A stretch of DNA of 64,000 nt from Acanthaster planci. Lineage: Eukaryota; Echinodermata; Asteroidea; Valvatida; Acanthasteridae. Made by a program: the position numbers and the translations under genes. Each line of letters opens with the position of its first letter. Position 1 is the stretch's first letter. The DNA is taken from contig NW_019091357.1 in the NCBI RefSeq assembly GCF_001949145.1, forward strand, positions 1,855,704-1,919,703. Reading direction: 5' to 3'. The notes beneath the pieces were generated by a model. That model saw nothing but the letters and a program-made list of their open reading frames with translations, was not told the DNA's origin and searched no databases. This document shows positions 61,601-64,000 of this stretch, piece by piece.

Positions 61601-64000
61601 AACTCGATTCCAGAGACCTGGAGACAGGTCTTAAATGCAACTGCGGTACCTTTTTACCCAAGCTGTCTTCCATTTACGACATCTTCAGAAAGTCCATCTT
61701 GTGAAGGAAGAAAAAACAGTTAAGCGCTTCAGTGCGCGTTTCTCTTGTATTTTGGTCAGTGGAAAAAGGTGTTAAAGTGTTGCATGTCTATTAAAAAACA
61801 CGTGATATTCGCCACGAAATGTTTCTTCTGCAGGTTTTTTTTGGGGGGCGGGACATGAATGGTTCAAATAAAGAATTATCCTGTTAACTCTGTCCTTGTG
61901 AGCAACTTCATTCGTGGTGAGCTTCAAGACCTAAAATGCAAGATTGAAACACGATGGCTGATTGTGAAAAGAAGCATTGAATTTGGAGTTCATTAGCGTC
62001 CTGCGCTGACATTGTTTCACCTGGAAGCAATTAAGAATATTTATCGGAAGACTAGTTCAACTTTGACCACTCAATCTATCCATCCCGGAAACTCTCACGC
62101 TCTTTTGTAGTCGAGATCGTGTCAAAGAGCCAGGGAGTCACAGTTCGGAAACGACGGATTCGTTGGGTCGTAATCACCTCCGAGAAGACACTTTTATGGC
62201 CAGATATCCAGGCGATGGCAGAAGGGAGACGTCGTGAATTTATGACGTTTTCAGAGTGGGTTTGACATACCGTGCGTAAATCAAGGAAAGTCACTGGTCA
62301 GAAGGGATATCGAGCCGCCTCGTCGTGGCGATATGGAGTCAAGTGGAACTTTCCCATCTCGTCATATCATCGCGTTATAATTGCCGAAAATCTTATCAAA
62401 TGTCACTGAGGGCAAATAAGTTGTGGAAAGCCCGTGAACGTCTAAACATTTGAACGACGAGAACAAAATGATTGTTCACATTCTGCAAAGATTCGGCAGA
62501 GGCCAGAAATTACTTACTCGGAACACAGAGGGTGGATTTTTATGGGGAAAGTAATGATGAGAAAAATGATTAGAAAAAAATGCAAACGAATCTAGTTTTG
62601 ATAAAAATGAAGATTTCGCATTGTTTTTGAGCTTGGGACTTTGGCCTCTGCGTCTCAAGTTGTTCACTGCAATTTCGAATCTGCATCATTCTTTGATCGC
62701 TCGGTAGAGTTCGAACTCCCTGTAGATCCTCCAGCACCTTGGGATGTCTCAGCCTTTGGGGTCAATAAACCAGTTGCGTAGTCACACAATCCATGCAGGC
62801 CCATAATAGCAGACCCACCAAAAATGTCAACTGCGTGTCTCTCAGCAAGCGAGCCCGACCTAATTGCGCGGGACAGCCGAGCATTAAGGCCCGGCGCCCG
62901 CAGTTGGCCACGGCGCGGGCGGATCGGAACATGGGCGCCCCGTCGTCCTTTACCCCCGTCACTGGAACCGGGGGCAACGGCGGTTCTTGACCCGCCGACG
63001 GGGTAAAATGAGCGTACCTCCCACTATTCTCGCTCCTCAAATCGTTCAGAGAAGCTGTGCACTTGTAGTGATTTGTTGCAATCTTAAAACTTGTAGCCAA
63101 ATGTTTGCACTTCCTTCAAAGGGTGAAAACTTGCAGATGAGTTTTGATTAAATTCGGACGCTTCAAAACAATAATTAAACGTTCATTTTGTGTACGTCAC
63201 TTTTAACGATACTGTGCTTATTTTCTATCCCTTGTCTGCAAGTTAATTAGCTCTGAAAGACTCACACAAAGGAGAAGAAGAATTTCTCCAAACGTTCCAA
63301 TTCGAAACTCCCCAAAAGTACCACATTCATGCAGCTTGCGGCTGCAGACCGAAACGTAGTTTAATCGATACTCACGTCGGGCCTTAAGTAGGGTGATAAA
63401 TGACACCGGATCCGCCACTTGAAAATCCGGCTAACGTCCAGTCGTCCATCGACATTCACTGAAATGGTGATTAATGATCGATACCGGGGCATTACATGCG
63501 TCATTTGGCCTCGACGCGATACCATTGATGCTGACTTCAAACGTAGAATATTAATGATCGATACTCCTAAGGGTCGGGACGGGTGCATGACCTCGATGAT
63601 TACGACTTTGATCTCCACTGAGGGCTCAAAACATTCACCATTACTTTTTTCCCAAAAGTCAACCATGCCGATATATTTTCTGATGAATTTCCATTTCGGC
63701 TCTGCTGCAAGGGAAATTTTGAGAATTTGTACGTTCCTATTTCCTGCAATGGACTTGCATTAGTTTTTACTCCACCAATAGCACGAAATAAAAAAAAAAA
63801 CTTTAACTCCGACCCTTGATCACTGAAAATATTAATCATATTCCCAAGTCACACCTCAAGTGACTTGAGAGTGGAGGGGCGGGAAAAGTATTCGAATTCG
63901 GCGAATACTATAATAAAACCTCCTACATAATTATATGCTTGCATGAGCTTCTAACAAAACTGGCAACTGATAGATGAACATTTTTTTATGGATCTGACAT
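52639..64000. other. Gene-poor region downstream of the bHLH exon
   Basis: More than 11 kb without a convincing exon; probably a long bHLH intron and/or regulatory DNA. Noted within it: a G-rich short tandem repeat (54272-54373), a nested inverted repeat (59326-59393), GC-rich patches at about 60380-60740 and 62850-63010, and an exactly repeated word TTAATGATCGATAC (63471 and 63551). Open frames here are short and low in coding character. Confidence 0.5.
54272..54373. repeat. Short tandem repeat, about 43-bp period
   Basis: Two full units and one partial unit of AAAAAGTGGGGGG...TGATTCAATGGCCCA...CCTC. The poly-G run varies in length between units. Confidence 0.9.

Overview
This is eukaryotic nuclear DNA from an animal. 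The genes are split into short coding exons by GT...AG introns of roughly 0.3-1.8 kb, the noncoding DNA is AT-rich, and small palindromic repeats are scattered through introns and intergenic DNA. Gene content (ENDOU with somatomedin B domains, an XK-related scramblase family member, a GAREM adaptor, a TCF23/24-type bHLH factor, a eukaryotic-type UDP-galactopyranose mutase) and frequent TAGGCCTA-like words suggest an invertebrate deuterostome, most likely an echinoderm. The phylum is inference; no rRNA or mitochondrial marker is present.

Layout. 1-1.5 kb (+): 3' part of UDP-galactose 4-epimerase (GALE). 3.4-6.6 kb (+): a two-exon gene joining a secretory leader, a UDP-galactopyranose mutase (UGM) and a C-terminal DUF3431 domain. 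8.7-13.3 kb (-): a five-exon UDP-glycosyltransferase. 15.9-22.9 kb (-): a membrane-anchored ENDOU-like endoribonuclease with two SMB domains. 26.7-33.4 kb (+): an XK-related protein with a very long cytoplasmic tail. 36.9-46.6 kb (+): a GAREM-like CABIT/SAM adaptor. 52.0-52.6 kb (+): first coding exon of a TCF23/24-like bHLH factor with AT-hook-like motifs. The rest, including 46.6-52.0 and 52.6-64.0 kb, shows no convincing coding exon.

The first 13 kb is the most interesting part. GALE makes UDP-galactopyranose and UGM converts it to UDP-galactofuranose; here they lie head-to-tail about 2 kb apart, followed by a glycosyltransferase whose donor-binding motif is unusual. The UGM carries a hydrophobic leader and a fused domain of unknown function. 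A luminal galactofuranose pathway in an animal is a testable reading, not a demonstrated one.

Repeats include at least three palindromic MITE-like families, two further MITE-like families with related or inverted ends, an unclassified 340-450 bp dispersed repeat, a degenerate tRNA-like SINE, several short tandem duplications and simple repeats. Splice sites were assigned by eye from GT/AG, reading phase and homology remembered from the families; where phases do not close, the entry says so.
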